In this document: positions 15,302-21,215 of the stretch, one piece after another | Layout: every line of letters begins with the position of its first letter | How positions within the stretch are numbered: position 1 is the stretch's first letter | IMG/VR virus record: IMGVR_UViG_3300036945_000783 | Span: 1 to 27,156 of that record | Source of the DNA: a virus | Reading direction: 5' to 3' (one strand) | DNA: 27,156 nucleotides | Notes under the pieces: model-generated | Database searches by the model: none | Seen by the model: only the letters and a program-made list of their open reading frames with translations | What the model was told of the DNA's origin: nothing | Translations under genes and position numbers: made by a program

Positions 15302-15802
15302 CTAGAGCTTAATTCTCTTGTACATGGCTCGGTAGGTGACTCCGGCGGCCTCAGCTAGCTCACGGATTGAGACGCTGTTTGCGTATAGATCCTTACAGAT
15401 CTGGGTTAGGCGCAGGTTGGCAACTGCAGGCGCTGACGTAGACGCCATTCTTGATCTAAACGTACGAGCTAGAGGAGATAGCTGCTGAATATCTTCGAAG
15501 GAATTCTGCGGGATACCTGGAGACACTCTCTTTTTCTGGTAACCAGCTTCAGACACTGCTGATTTAGGTGACGGAATAGGGGCGTCTACGATATCGGGTT
15601 GGTTCTTCATTACCCAGCTGCGGATCGTTGTGCGTGGGCGTCTAGGTTCTAGTGCCTCACCGATGCATTGAAGTGACCAGCCTTCGGTGTAGAGGGCGGT
15701 GACTCTTCCAATAAGGGCGTCTGAAGCGATCGAGTTCAATAACTCAACCTCTTGCGGAGGAAGCTTCTGACCTCGGGCTGGTTTTCTGGACATACGGTTC
15801 AT
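15302..15802 (-). CDS. DNA-binding protein with N- and C-terminal helix-turn-helix
   Basis: This 166-aa, strongly basic protein has an N-terminal helix-turn-helix (ALYTEGWSLQCIGEAL...TTIRSWV), a low-complexity middle and a C-terminal one (SVSIRELAEAAGVTYRAMYKRI). It is built like the 195-aa protein at 12481-13068. Possible roles are transcription control, recognition of the adjacent gene-free repeat region, or small terminase subunit. It lies next to that 690-bp region, so binding there is an attractive but untested idea. The ATG at 15802 has no clear ribosome binding site; an ATG three codons later is an alternative. Confidence 0.75.
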   Translation of the reverse strand: MNRMSRKPARGQKLPPQEVELLNSIASDALIGRVTALYTEGWSLQCIGEALEPRRPRTTIRSWVMKNQPDIVDAPIPSPKSAVSEAGYQKKRVSPGIPQNSFEDIQQLSPLARTFRSRMASTSAPAVANLRLTQICKDLYANSVSIRELAEAAGVTYRAMYKRIKL

Positions 15803-16016
15803 TTTAGTCTGAAGTAGGGGCGTTTATTTTTTAAAAAATTTTTTGGAAATTTTTAGTGCGTTTAAAAAGAGGGGGTGGGTCATTTTTTAGAAAGAAGGGG
15901 GGGGGGTGTACGGAGAGGAGGATTTAGTACCTTAACGCTAACTGCTTTTGGCGGGTGAGAACGCAGCGACATGTTTTCGGGCAAGGCCTATTTTGTTTCC
16001 TAAAATCAAGGGGGTC

Positions 16017-16057
16017 TAGACAAGAACTGTCAAGTGGGTCTTGACAACTTTTGTCTA
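16017..16057. repeat. Inverted repeat with 18-bp arms and divergent TTGACA boxes
   Basis: The arms 16017-16034 and 16040-16057 match at 14 of 18 positions (TAGACAA, 4 mismatched, TGTCAAG), with a TGGGT centre. Each arm carries CTTGACA pointing outwards, so it could be a two-way promoter or operator or an RNA hairpin. Confidence 0.7.
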
Positions 16058-16070
16058 GGGGGGCTAGAAA
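16041..16070 (+). promoter_or_regulatory. Candidate plus-strand promoter
   Basis: TTGACA (16041-16046) and TAGAAA (16065-16070) are 18 nt apart. No plus-strand gene follows, so any transcript would be a G-rich noncoding RNA. Confidence 0.35.
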
Positions 16071-16240
16071 AATAAATTATTTTTTCTTGAATCAAAGAAT
16101 AAAGTCTGACTAGGGGGGGTCTAGGTCTAGGTCTGAGTGTCTAGTCTAGTGGGCTAGTGGAGGGGGTCATAACTGCCTGGCCTCTGAAGGGGTCTCTGAG
16201 GGGCTGGCTAGTGGGTTAGGTGTCTGATACTAATCAAGTA

Positions 16241-16314
16241 TCTCCAAGCCCTCCTAGGGGCGCTGACGGGCTGTTCTGAGGGAAATACTCACAGACATCT
16301 CTCCAAGCCCTCCT
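16241..16314. repeat. Direct repeat of TCTCCAAGCCCTCCT
   Basis: Two identical 15-nt copies lie at 16241-16255 and 16300-16314, 59 bp apart, within the gene-free region. Confidence 0.7.
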
Positions 16315-16494
16315 GAGGCTGTCTGAACTCTCTGAGGGGGCTAGGCATAGCGCAACCCCCTGCCTGCCTCTGAGGGGGTGGGGGGGGGTCTGTATTTGAC
16401 TGACTAGCCCCTGCTAAGAAACCCTGCTATGCCCAGCCTATTCTGGCTACGGCAAAGGGCTGGAATAGCCATTACGGCACACGGCAAGAGAAAA

Positions 16495-16517
16495 CCCCCC
16501 AGCCTAGGGCTAGGGGG
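16495..16517 (-). terminator. Terminator after the 88-aa gene
   Basis: A CCCCC.AGCC / GGCT.GGGGG hairpin is followed on the minus strand by TTTTCTCTTG. It ends the accessory region at its left side. Confidence 0.75.
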
Positions 16518-16535
16518 TCTCTAGTGGGTGGGGGG

Positions 16536-16802
16536 CTAGCCCCAGTAAACGGCAACCCCTAGAGCCTTCGCCTCACGGGCGACACGCACTAACTGGCTGA
16601 ACCGCACAGGCTCAAGGCCGTGGCCAAGTGCCGAATAGCAACGGCGCTCGAACTCAACGGCAGGGCACTCGCCAACGCAAGCGTCCTCGAAGGTGGTGTC
16701 GGCAAGGAAGCCCATTGCCTCAAGGACTCGCCCAGCGTTCGAGTTTGAGTAGTTTGCCTCAAGAGTGGCGACATCGGCATTTGCGTAGAAAGAAACTGAC
16801 AT
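16536..16802 (-). CDS. Hypothetical 88-aa protein
   Basis: This is the last gene of the accessory chain, single in its unit, with an AAGGGG ribosome binding site. The product begins MSVSFYANADVATLEANYSN and is small, soluble and slightly acidic. It has two cysteines near CVGECP that could be structural or metal-binding. It has no known domain. The unit has the full promoter cassette and terminator of this region. Confidence 0.7.
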   Translation of the reverse strand: MSVSFYANADVATLEANYSNSNAGRVLEAMGFLADTTFEDACVGECPAVEFERRCYSALGHGLEPVRFSQLVRVAREAKALGVAVYWG

Positions 16803-16854
16803 TTGAAAAACCCCTTAGTTTGAAACTGAACCCCAGCCCTTGCTGGTTGACACC

Positions 16855-16924
16855 AGCCTACAAAGGGACACGGCAAAAAGCAAACCGCCACGCCAACCGC
16901 AGTGGTCGCCAGAAAAAATAACTA
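16855..16924 (-). promoter_or_regulatory. Cassette 1: 14-mer element plus promoter
   Basis: The 14-mer lies at 16911-16924. The -35 TTGCTT (16878-16883) is 27 nt from it, and the -10 TAGGCT (16855-16860) follows at 17-nt spacing. An inverted repeat CTGGT/ACCAG (16843-16856) spans the predicted start. Confidence 0.8.
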
Positions 16925-16951
16925 TGCCCCGAGGCGAGACGGCAAAAGAAA

Positions 16952-16975
16952 AACCCCTGCCTTTCGGCAAGGGTT
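16952..16975 (-). terminator. Terminator after the 83-aa gene
   Basis: An AACCC.TGCC/GGCA.GGGTT hairpin is followed by TTTTCTTTTGCCGT. Its stem base is 27 nt from the next 14-mer element. Confidence 0.85.
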
Positions 16976-16991
16976 TCTCCGTGTGAAGTCT

Positions 16992-17243
16992 TTACTCGTA
17001 AGTGCCTACGCCAACGAACTCGGTGGCTAGGACTCGGCTTGCGCCATTCTCATCGTTGTAGCCAAAGCCACGAACCCAAACAATCTTGTTGATGTAGTTC
17101 TGTCCACGATAGAAATCAACAATGGTCTGGAACTTCTCGTAGCCGTAAGCCTCGAAGGTTGGCTCAATGGTCTCGCCAGTGTTGATGTCTACAACCTTGG
17201 CGACTACGGTAACGATGTCCTTGGTGGTTAGTGTTGCGGTCAT
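16992..17243 (-). CDS. Hypothetical 83-aa protein
   Basis: The start at 17243 is set by GAAAGGGG directly upstream and by the promoter, which lies inside any longer frame. The product begins MTATLTTKDIVTVVAKVVDI and looks beta-rich, with a conserved-looking core YEKFQTIVDFYRGQNYINKI. It has no cysteine motif or membrane segment. It is a single gene between its own cassette and terminator. The function is unknown. Confidence 0.72.
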   Translation of the reverse strand: MTATLTTKDIVTVVAKVVDINTGETIEPTFEAYGYEKFQTIVDFYRGQNYINKIVWVRGFGYNDENGASRVLATEFVGVGTYE

Positions 17244-17284
17244 TTTGTATCCCCTTTCGAGCCAGACTTTCTGGCTACATAAGT

Positions 17285-17354
17285 AGCCTACTACATTCAC
17301 CGCAAAAGTCAAGTTGCTCGCCCACACGCCACGACACGCTAGAAAAAATAACTA
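17285..17354 (-). promoter_or_regulatory. Cassette 2: 14-mer element plus promoter
   Basis: The 14-mer lies at 17341-17354, then a 28-nt gap, TTGACT (17307-17312), a 16-nt spacer and TAGGCT (17285-17290). GGCTAC/GTAGCC (17273-17288) spans the start and CCAGA/TCTGG (17262-17274) follows in the leader. Confidence 0.82.
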
Positions 17355-17385
17355 CACCCTCCGACCCCGACCGGCAAAGAAAAAA

Positions 17386-17407
17386 CCCCAACCCTTTCGG
17401 GCTGGGG
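17386..17407 (-). terminator. Terminator after the 115-aa gene
   Basis: A CCCCA.CCC/GGG.TGGGG hairpin with a 4-nt loop is followed by TTTTTTCTTTGCCGG on the minus strand. Confidence 0.85.
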
Positions 17408-17422
17408 CTTTCGCTTGGTGGC

Positions 17423-17770
17423 TTACTTGTAGAGGCTGACAATCTGGAAATACTTGGTCATCTCTGGGTCAAAGCAAGCCTCGTAAGCCTCTGGGTAATC
17501 AACCGCCAACTTCTCGGTGTCTACGCCCTTGCGAACTCGTAGGTCAATGCGAGCGAACTCAATGCCGTTGTGGGTCAAGGTGTCGAACTCGCTGGTCTTG
17601 GTGTCCTTGTCCACGCCGAACACGCCCTCAATCTGGGCGGTCAATGCGACCTTCATCTTCTCTAGGCGAGCAATCTCGGCACGAACTTCTACCAACTGCT
17701 TTACCTGCTCAAGAACAACCTTGGTTGCCTTGGTGGTCTTGGTGCTCTGGGTCTTTACTGCTACTGACAT
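17423..17770 (-). CDS. Hypothetical coiled-coil protein, paralogue of the 26279-26623 product
   Basis: This 115-aa protein has a Thr/Lys-rich start (MSVAVKTQSTKTTKATK), a coiled-coil helix at about 20-50 (LEQVKQLVEVRAEIARLEKM) and a C-terminal domain ending VDYPEAYEACFDPEMTKYFQI. The ending aligns with the 114-aa protein at the other end of the accessory chain (FPEVYEACLVTKKQYPIRSV), with similar length and helix placement. They are therefore likely duplicates or members of one phage family. The function is unknown. The ribosome binding site is AAAGGG. Confidence 0.78.
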   Translation of the reverse strand: MSVAVKTQSTKTTKATKVVLEQVKQLVEVRAEIARLEKMKVALTAQIEGVFGVDKDTKTSEFDTLTHNGIEFARIDLRVRKGVDTEKLAVDYPEAYEACFDPEMTKYFQIVSLYK

Positions 17771-17814
17771 TTTGTATCCCTTTCATTTGATTCAACCTTT
17801 TGGCTGATGTAATC

Positions 17815-17885
17815 AGCATAGCCTATGCCAAAACAAAAAGCAAATCCTTTTTCTGGCGTGTCGCCTCTGCTAGAAAAAATAACTA
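17815..17885 (-). promoter_or_regulatory. Cassette 3: 14-mer element plus promoter
   Basis: The 14-mer lies at 17872-17885, then a 28-nt gap, TTGCTT (17838-17843), a 17-nt spacer and TATGCT (17815-17820). GCTGAT/ATCAGC (17803-17817) spans the start. CGTGTC lies between element and -35. Confidence 0.82.
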
Positions 17886-17912
17886 CGGCTCCAACTTTTC
17901 ACGAAAAAGAAA

Positions 17913-17930
17913 ACCCCGCCGAAGCGGGGT
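17913..17930 (-). terminator. Terminator after the 82-aa gene
   Basis: An ACCCCGC/GCGGGGT hairpin with a 4-nt loop is followed by TTTTCTTTTTCGTG. The stem is 27 nt from the 14-mer. Confidence 0.88.
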
Positions 17931-17945
17931 CTTGGTTGTCGAGGG

Positions 17946-18194
17946 CTACTCGGCAGGTTGAAGCAGGAACTCCAGCAGGTCTGGAAGATTCTCACCGTGG
18001 AACATCGGGTCATAGGCGTAGACGCTCCAGCGGTCACCGCAACATCCTGGGCAACCATCTGAGAAGTCAATGCCATAGTTCTTGGCAATGGTCTCCGCCT
18101 CGGTGCGGGTCTCGGCAACGATGGTCGCCATCTGAGGCATACCCTCTAGGAAGTAGCCTCCAGCGTTGTTCTGGTCTAGAACGAACTTGGTCAT
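17946..18194 (-). CDS. Hypothetical 82-aa protein with CPGCC motif
   Basis: The start at 18194 follows GAAGGGGGA; the longer frame would include the promoter. The product begins MTKFVLDQNNAGGYFLEGMP. It is acidic and contains DGCPGCCGDRW near residue 50, a tight cysteine cluster that could bind zinc. The mixed alpha/beta composition and the C-terminal LPDLLEFLLQPAE suggest a small globular protein. I recognise no family. It is a single-gene unit. Confidence 0.72.
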   Translation of the reverse strand: MTKFVLDQNNAGGYFLEGMPQMATIVAETRTEAETIAKNYGIDFSDGCPGCCGDRWSVYAYDPMFHGENLPDLLEFLLQPAE

Positions 18195-18240
18195 TTTGTC
18201 CCCCTTCGGACTTAGGCTTTCACTCTGAAAGCCTAGTAAT

Positions 18241-18312
18241 AACTTATCACTATTCCGTGTCATTTGTCAAGCCGTGAATCTTACGCACGGAAGCTCTAAG
18301 AAAAAATAACTA
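18241..18312 (-). promoter_or_regulatory. Cassette 4: 14-mer element plus promoter
   Basis: The 14-mer lies at 18299-18312, then a 28-nt gap, TTGACA (18265-18270), an 18-nt spacer and TAAGTT (18241-18246). A perfect 9-bp hairpin AGGCTTTCA/TGAAAGCCT (18214-18234) begins at the predicted start. Confidence 0.82.
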
Positions 18313-18340
18313 CGAGCTCAGCCCGAACGGCAAAAAGAAA

Positions 18341-18362
18341 ACCCCGCCACATTGGGCGGGGT
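18341..18362 (-). terminator. Terminator after the 117-aa gene
   Basis: An ACCCCGCC/GGCGGGGT hairpin is followed by TTTTCTTTTTGCCGT, 28 nt from the 14-mer. Confidence 0.88.
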
Positions 18363-18375
18363 CTCTCTGGCTTGA

Positions 18376-18729
18376 TTACTTGAGAACAACCTGAAGGCAT
18401 TTGTGAGGGCTGTTGTCGGCCCACTCGACCTTGATTCCATTGTCCTCGAACGCCTTGAGAACAATCTCTCCAGCCGAAGTCAATCCCTCTGCTGTGGCTA
18501 GGTTGCTGTGGTTGAAATACATCGTGTCGAAGTCGGCGTAGTTTCCAACAATCGAAGTGCGATTACCTTGTCCACCATAGTGCCAAACAACTGGCACATT
18601 GTTGGCCAGCCCAAGGTCAATACAACTACGGCAACATCCCATTACATTCTTGCGAGCAACGATTCCAGCCTTGCGAATAGCCTTCATCGCCTTGTCCATA
18701 CGAACCTCTAGGGTCTCTGTCTGCTCCAT
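18376..18729 (-). CDS. DUF6891-like hypothetical protein
   Basis: This 117-aa protein has the pattern ARKNVMGCCRSCIDLG (residues about 25-40), then PVVWHYGGQG and a C-terminal AFEDNGIKVEWADNSPHKCLQV. That resembles the DUF6891 family (N-terminal CCxSC, central H, C-terminal V.W). The family has no known function, and the match is by eye. The cysteine cluster could bind metal. The ribosome binding site is GAAAGGGG and the gene is alone in its unit. Confidence 0.72.
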   Translation of the reverse strand: MEQTETLEVRMDKAMKAIRKAGIVARKNVMGCCRSCIDLGLANNVPVVWHYGGQGNRTSIVGNYADFDTMYFNHSNLATAEGLTSAGEIVLKAFEDNGIKVEWADNSPHKCLQVVLK

Positions 18730-18772
18730 TTGTTTCCCCTTTCATTGCGTAACCATTTTTGGTTACACCAAA

Positions 18773-18841
18773 AGTCTACCCCATCTACAACAAAAAGCAA
18801 ATCGAATCTCCGTGTCGTGTCGCTGTCAGAAAAAATAACTA
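18773..18841 (-). promoter_or_regulatory. Cassette 5: 14-mer element plus promoter
   Basis: The 14-mer lies at 18828-18841, then a 27-nt gap, TTGCTT (18795-18800), a 16-nt spacer and TAGACT (18773-18778). TTTTGGT/ACCAAAA (18757-18773) spans the start. Two overlapping CGTGTC copies lie in the gap. Confidence 0.82.
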
Positions 18842-18868
18842 TGCCCTCGCACCGCAGACAAAAAAAGA

Positions 18869-18891
18869 ACGCCTGCCTTTCGGCAGACGCT
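18869..18891 (-). terminator. Terminator after the four-gene zinc-ribbon unit
   Basis: A GCGTCTGCC/GGCAGGCGT hairpin (G-U pairs at the base) with a GAAA loop is followed by TTCTTTTTTTG. Confidence 0.82.
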
Positions 18892-18913
18892 CTCTCTTTA
18901 GGGGGGACTAAAT

Positions 18914-19117
18914 CTATTCTTTTGCTAACGGGACTGTGTTGAGAATCTCTAACGCAGGAAGATACTCTGTCTCATAATCTTCCTCACGCCATTCGTTCGT
19001 CTCTGAATCCCAAACTCGTTCGTCTTTGCCGAACCTTGCTATGAATGTTTCATCATCTATGAACGGCACGCCTGAATCTAAATCAACGGTGACAACGAAA
19101 TGGACTTCTCTACTCAT
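18914..19117 (-). CDS. Hypothetical 67-aa acidic protein
   Basis: The start is at 19117, where the ATG overlaps the stop of the upstream 50-aa gene (TAATG). An earlier in-frame ATG at 19153 would sit inside that gene. The product begins MSREVHFVVTVDLDSGVPFI and is acidic, with RVWDSETNEWREEDYETEYLP in its C-terminal half. It is the last gene of the four-gene coupled unit. No domain is recognised. Confidence 0.7.
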   Translation of the reverse strand: MSREVHFVVTVDLDSGVPFIDDETFIARFGKDERVWDSETNEWREEDYETEYLPALEILNTVPLAKE

Positions 19118-19269
19118 TACGAACCCAACATTCCCATCTCGTGTTGTAGCCAATCGTCAAAATCATTCTGGCAATCGTCACATAGGGGGTGAACCTGTCC
19201 GACTATTGCTTCAATCTTTGCTTCACATTGGTAGCAAGTTGTCTGCTCTTTGAGAATAATCTGAGCCAT
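19117..19269 (-). CDS. 50-aa zinc-ribbon protein
   Basis: This short gene begins MAQIILKEQTTCYQCEAKIE and continues to a second pair in HPLCDDCQNDFDDW. CxxC-16-CxxC spacing is typical of a zinc ribbon. Both ends overlap neighbours as TAATG, so it is coupled upstream and downstream. Its small size makes it easy to overlook, but the frame, paired cysteines and perfect junctions support it strongly. The function is unknown. Confidence 0.8.
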   Translation of the reverse strand: MAQIILKEQTTCYQCEAKIEAIVGQVHPLCDDCQNDFDDWLQHEMGMLGS

Positions 19270-19442
19270 TACGCACCAACCTTTTCACGCTCGAAAAAAT
19301 CTTCCAACGCTTCCATTGTTCCGCACGCTGAACAAATCTCTGTCGTGTTGTCTCGGCGTGAAATAGCACCGGGGTATGCCCCCGGGGTCTTGTTGTTCGG
19401 AATGTAGCCAGCGCACTTAGGGCAACGCTTCAACTCGTTCAT
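19269..19442 (-). CDS. 57-aa zinc-ribbon protein of a common actinophage type
   Basis: The product begins MNELKRCPKCAGYIPNNKTP and contains YPGAISRRDNTTEICSACGTMEALEDF. CPKC and CSAC form a zinc ribbon, and the combination with PGAxSRxDN and MEALEDF is one I know from many actinobacteriophage hypothetical proteins. The start at 19442 overlaps the upstream stop (ATGA), and the end overlaps the next ATG. Its role is unknown; a nucleic-acid or protein-binding adaptor is plausible. Confidence 0.82.
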   Translation of the reverse strand: MNELKRCPKCAGYIPNNKTPGAYPGAISRRDNTTEICSACGTMEALEDFFEREKVGA

Positions 19443-19654
19443 ACTGCCCACGCTCCGAAATCTAGGTCGCTTGCTTCTCGGCGTGAATCGCTCCACGCAG
19501 ACTCGCCATAGAAATACTTCCTCTTGCCAGTAGCCACATCTGTCATACGCCAGTAGTCCTCTGGAAACTCGGCAGTCCCGACTGCCAGTTCAACTAGTTC
19601 GCTTGCGTAAACTGTGTCCCACTCTTTTACTGCTGAAACGCTTGGCTTTGCCAT
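19439..19654 (-). CDS. Hypothetical 71-aa protein, first of a coupled unit
   Basis: The product begins MAKPSVSAVKEWDTVYASEL and contains RMTDVATGKRKYFYGESAW. It is slightly acidic, with no cysteine motif or membrane segment. GAAAGGGG lies upstream of the ATG at 19654. It heads a four-gene unit with the two zinc-ribbon genes and the 67-aa gene, all joined by overlapping start/stop codons. The function is unknown. Confidence 0.72.
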   Translation of the reverse strand: MAKPSVSAVKEWDTVYASELVELAVGTAEFPEDYWRMTDVATGKRKYFYGESAWSDSRREASDLDFGAWAV

Positions 19655-19688
19655 AATCGCTTCCCCTTTCTTGATAGTCCAAACTTAC

Positions 19689-19760
19689 CACATACCTCAG
19701 GTATAAGCAACTACGCAACTTCCGTGAAAAGTTTCCCGCACGCAGCAGAAAAAATAACTA
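19689..19760 (-). promoter_or_regulatory. Cassette 6: 14-mer element plus promoter
   Basis: The 14-mer lies at 19747-19760, then a 28-nt gap, TTGCGT (19713-19718), an 18-nt spacer and TATGTG (19689-19694). An alternative pair is TTCACG-17-TATACC. ATACCT/AGGTAT (19692-19704) overlaps the -10 area. Confidence 0.65.
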
Positions 19761-19786
19761 TGCTTCGCAACGCAAGGGCAAAAGAA

Positions 19787-19821
19787 AAACCCTCGCAAGC
19801 GGGGGACACCTGCGAGGGTTT
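19787..19821 (-). terminator. Terminator after the 26-aa peptide gene
   Basis: An 11-bp AAACCCTCGCA/TGCGAGGGTTT stem is followed by TTTTTCTTTTGCCC, 26 nt from the 14-mer. A C-rich segment between 19822 and 19865 shows no further feature. Confidence 0.88.
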
Positions 19822-19865
19822 GACTTGGGGGTTATTCAGTTGTGTGTTTGTTGTTAGGGACAACT

Positions 19866-19946
19866 CTATTTGGCGTGTCTGCCACGCCCCTTTGCGTGAC
19901 GACCCTTGGGCTGAACTAGCCCGAAAATTGTTAGCAACTTCCTCAT
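19866..19946 (-). CDS. 26-aa cationic peptide
   Basis: The ATG overlaps the stop of the upstream membrane gene (TAATG), and GAGAGG lies 7 nt before it. The peptide has a short hydrophobic start (MRKLLTIFGLVQ) and a strongly basic end (KGRHAKGRGRHAK). It could be a membrane-active or RNA-binding peptide. The coupled start, good ribosome binding site and following terminator argue it is translated; there is no other support. Confidence 0.5.
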   Translation of the reverse strand: MRKLLTIFGLVQPKGRHAKGRGRHAK

Positions 19947-20176
19947 TACTTACCCTCTCCAGATACGAATGAAACGAACTTGTTGAACTGCGGTGAGAAT
20001 GTAAACATCACCGCAACGATAATGCCAATGCTAATCCCATTGAAAAAGGTTTCGCTAATGGTCTGGTTTGGCTCTCCACCAATCAGTAGCAACATTAGGT
20101 AAAGGAATACCCAAGCACCTGCTACGAATGGAATTGCTAGAACTCCTGCTACTGCTCTGCGAATGTAAAACTTCAT
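19946..20176 (-). CDS. Two-helix membrane protein (76 aa)
   Basis: The product begins MKFYIRRAVAGVLAIPFVAG. Hydrophobic helices span about residues 8-33 and 45-62, and the tail is short (NKFVSFVSGEGK). The ribosome binding site is AGGGAGA. It is the first of two genes in its unit, followed by the 26-aa cationic peptide. It does not match a family I know. A role at the host membrane (superinfection exclusion, holin-like) is only a possibility. Confidence 0.75.
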   Translation of the reverse strand: MKFYIRRAVAGVLAIPFVAGAWVFLYLMLLLIGGEPNQTISETFFNGISIGIIVAVMFTFSPQFNKFVSFVSGEGK

Positions 20177-20219
20177 TTTGTTCTCCCTAACTTTCTATCA
20201 GGTTTTCCTGATACGAATA

Positions 20220-20290
20220 ACTATACCTAACACCACATCTAAAGTCAAACATCTTTCTCGTGTCTGCGGAAGCGTTAGAAAAAATAACTA
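20220..20290 (-). promoter_or_regulatory. Cassette 7: 14-mer element plus promoter
   Basis: The 14-mer lies at 20277-20290, then a 28-nt gap, TTGACT (20243-20248), a 17-nt spacer and TATAGT (20220-20225), one of the strongest promoters in the set. ATCAGG/CCTGAT (20197-20212) begins at about +2. Confidence 0.85.
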
Positions 20291-20316
20291 TGCTTCAAGA
20301 ATTTACGGAAAAGAAA

Positions 20317-20340
20317 ACCCCGCCAGTTTTCTGACGGGGT
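20317..20340 (-). terminator. Terminator after the 225-aa gene
   Basis: An ACCCCG.CAG/CTG.CGGGGT hairpin is followed by TTTTCTTTTCCGT, 26 nt from the 14-mer. Confidence 0.87.
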
Positions 20341-20356
20341 CTACGAAACTATGAAA

Positions 20357-21034
20357 TTACTTCTTAGTCTTACTAACTCTCTTTGACTTTGGCTTGGTAG
20401 CACTGTGAACATCTATGCCCCAGTTTATGAGAATCGAGGCTGTGCTTTGTTTCAATTCCATTACCTGCGCTAGATAAACTTCTTGCTTGTTTCTATCTTT
20501 TAGGTCGGTAATCAAACTATCCAGCGACTTCTGCCACTCAACTACTCGCCTCTTGGTCAGTCTGTTAGTTCCAACTATCGTGCGATTACCCTTAGCCCAC
20601 GCTCTTGAGTATTGAATGTCGTGTGGCGCACCCAACTCTCCAGACGCAATAGCGTAAGTTCTAGAATCTGGTCGGCGCTTCAATAGAGTAGCAATCTCGG
20701 CTGACATTACTTCATCTCTAATCGGCAAACGAACCTCTTCGGCGTTTAGGTAGTAAGTCGTCCTGCTTGGTGCTTCTAGTTTGCGTTTGAGTTCTGCCCT
20801 CAATGCCTTGGTGTGAATTTGAACATACTCGGCTTCCCAGTCGGAAACTTCTTTTTTGGCTTTTGCTATTGCGTCTGCGAACGACTGCTCTTGCGCTTCA
20901 ATCAATGACTCACTGTCGGCGACTATCGCCTTTATGCCCTCTAAGTATCCAATCACCACATACTTATTGACTGTGCCTAGCAACTTCTCACTTGGTGTAG
21001 TTCTGTAAGCCATCATTTTATTGTTTACTAGCAT
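20357..21034 (-). CDS. Hypothetical 225-aa helical protein
   Basis: This is the largest product of the accessory chain. The start has GGGAGG 7 nt upstream. A long charged helix at about 40-85 (EAQEQSFADAIAKAKKEVSDW...) looks like a coiled coil, and a second helical stretch lies at about 165-205. The C-terminus is very basic (KPKSKRVSKTKK), suggesting nucleic-acid binding. The middle contains RTTYYLNAEEVRLPIRDEVM. No domain is recognised, and it is alone in its unit. Confidence 0.78.
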   Translation of the reverse strand: MLVNNKMMAYRTTPSEKLLGTVNKYVVIGYLEGIKAIVADSESLIEAQEQSFADAIAKAKKEVSDWEAEYVQIHTKALRAELKRKLEAPSRTTYYLNAEEVRLPIRDEVMSAEIATLLKRRPDSRTYAIASGELGAPHDIQYSRAWAKGNRTIVGTNRLTKRRVVEWQKSLDSLITDLKDRNKQEVYLAQVMELKQSTASILINWGIDVHSATKPKSKRVSKTKK

Positions 21035-21058
21035 TTATGCCTCCCTTTGTTATAAGCA

Positions 21059-21129
21059 AGTTTACCAATTACGACTGACATTACCGTGAACTTTTTACGG
21101 GTGTCGTATCCTGGCAGAAAAAATAACTA
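21059..21129 (-). promoter_or_regulatory. Cassette 8: 14-mer element plus weaker promoter
   Basis: The 14-mer lies at 21116-21129. The -10 TAAACT (21059-21064) fits the usual geometry (28-nt gap, 17-nt spacer), but its -35 would be the poor ACGGTA. A TTCACG box at 21085-21090 (gap 25) is an alternative. Confidence 0.6.
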
Positions 21130-21156
21130 TGCTTCGAAAAATAACGGCAAAGGAAA

Positions 21157-21194
21157 ACCCCCACTAGGGAAATGTCAGTAAACCTAGTGGGGGT
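21157..21194 (-). terminator. Terminator after the 111-aa membrane gene
   Basis: A 12-bp ACCCCCACTAGG/CCTAGTGGGGGT stem is followed by TTTTCCTTTGCCGT, 27 nt from the 14-mer. Confidence 0.88.
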
Positions 21195-21215
21195 CAGGGG
21201 GGGTGTTAGGGGGAA

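Larger units (their letters stand above)
15803..16494. other. Gene-free, G-run and CTAG-rich region
   Basis: No convincing gene is seen on either strand, as CTAG tetramers put stops in many frames. The contents, left to right, are an AT-rich block with long A and T runs (15828-15860), a run of ten G (15897-15906), the inverted repeat at 16017-16057, clustered GGGTCTAG units (16110-16160), three CTCTGAGGGG copies (16194, 16330, 16368) and further G-runs (16370-16390). I counted 17 CTAG between 16010 and 16530. It could be an origin, a packaging site or a control region. Confidence 0.6.

Noticed and set aside
16589-16891. 100-aa minus-strand frame overlapping the 88-aa gene
   Set aside because: It would include the promoter and transcription start of cassette 1, and the 88-aa frame has the ribosome binding site.
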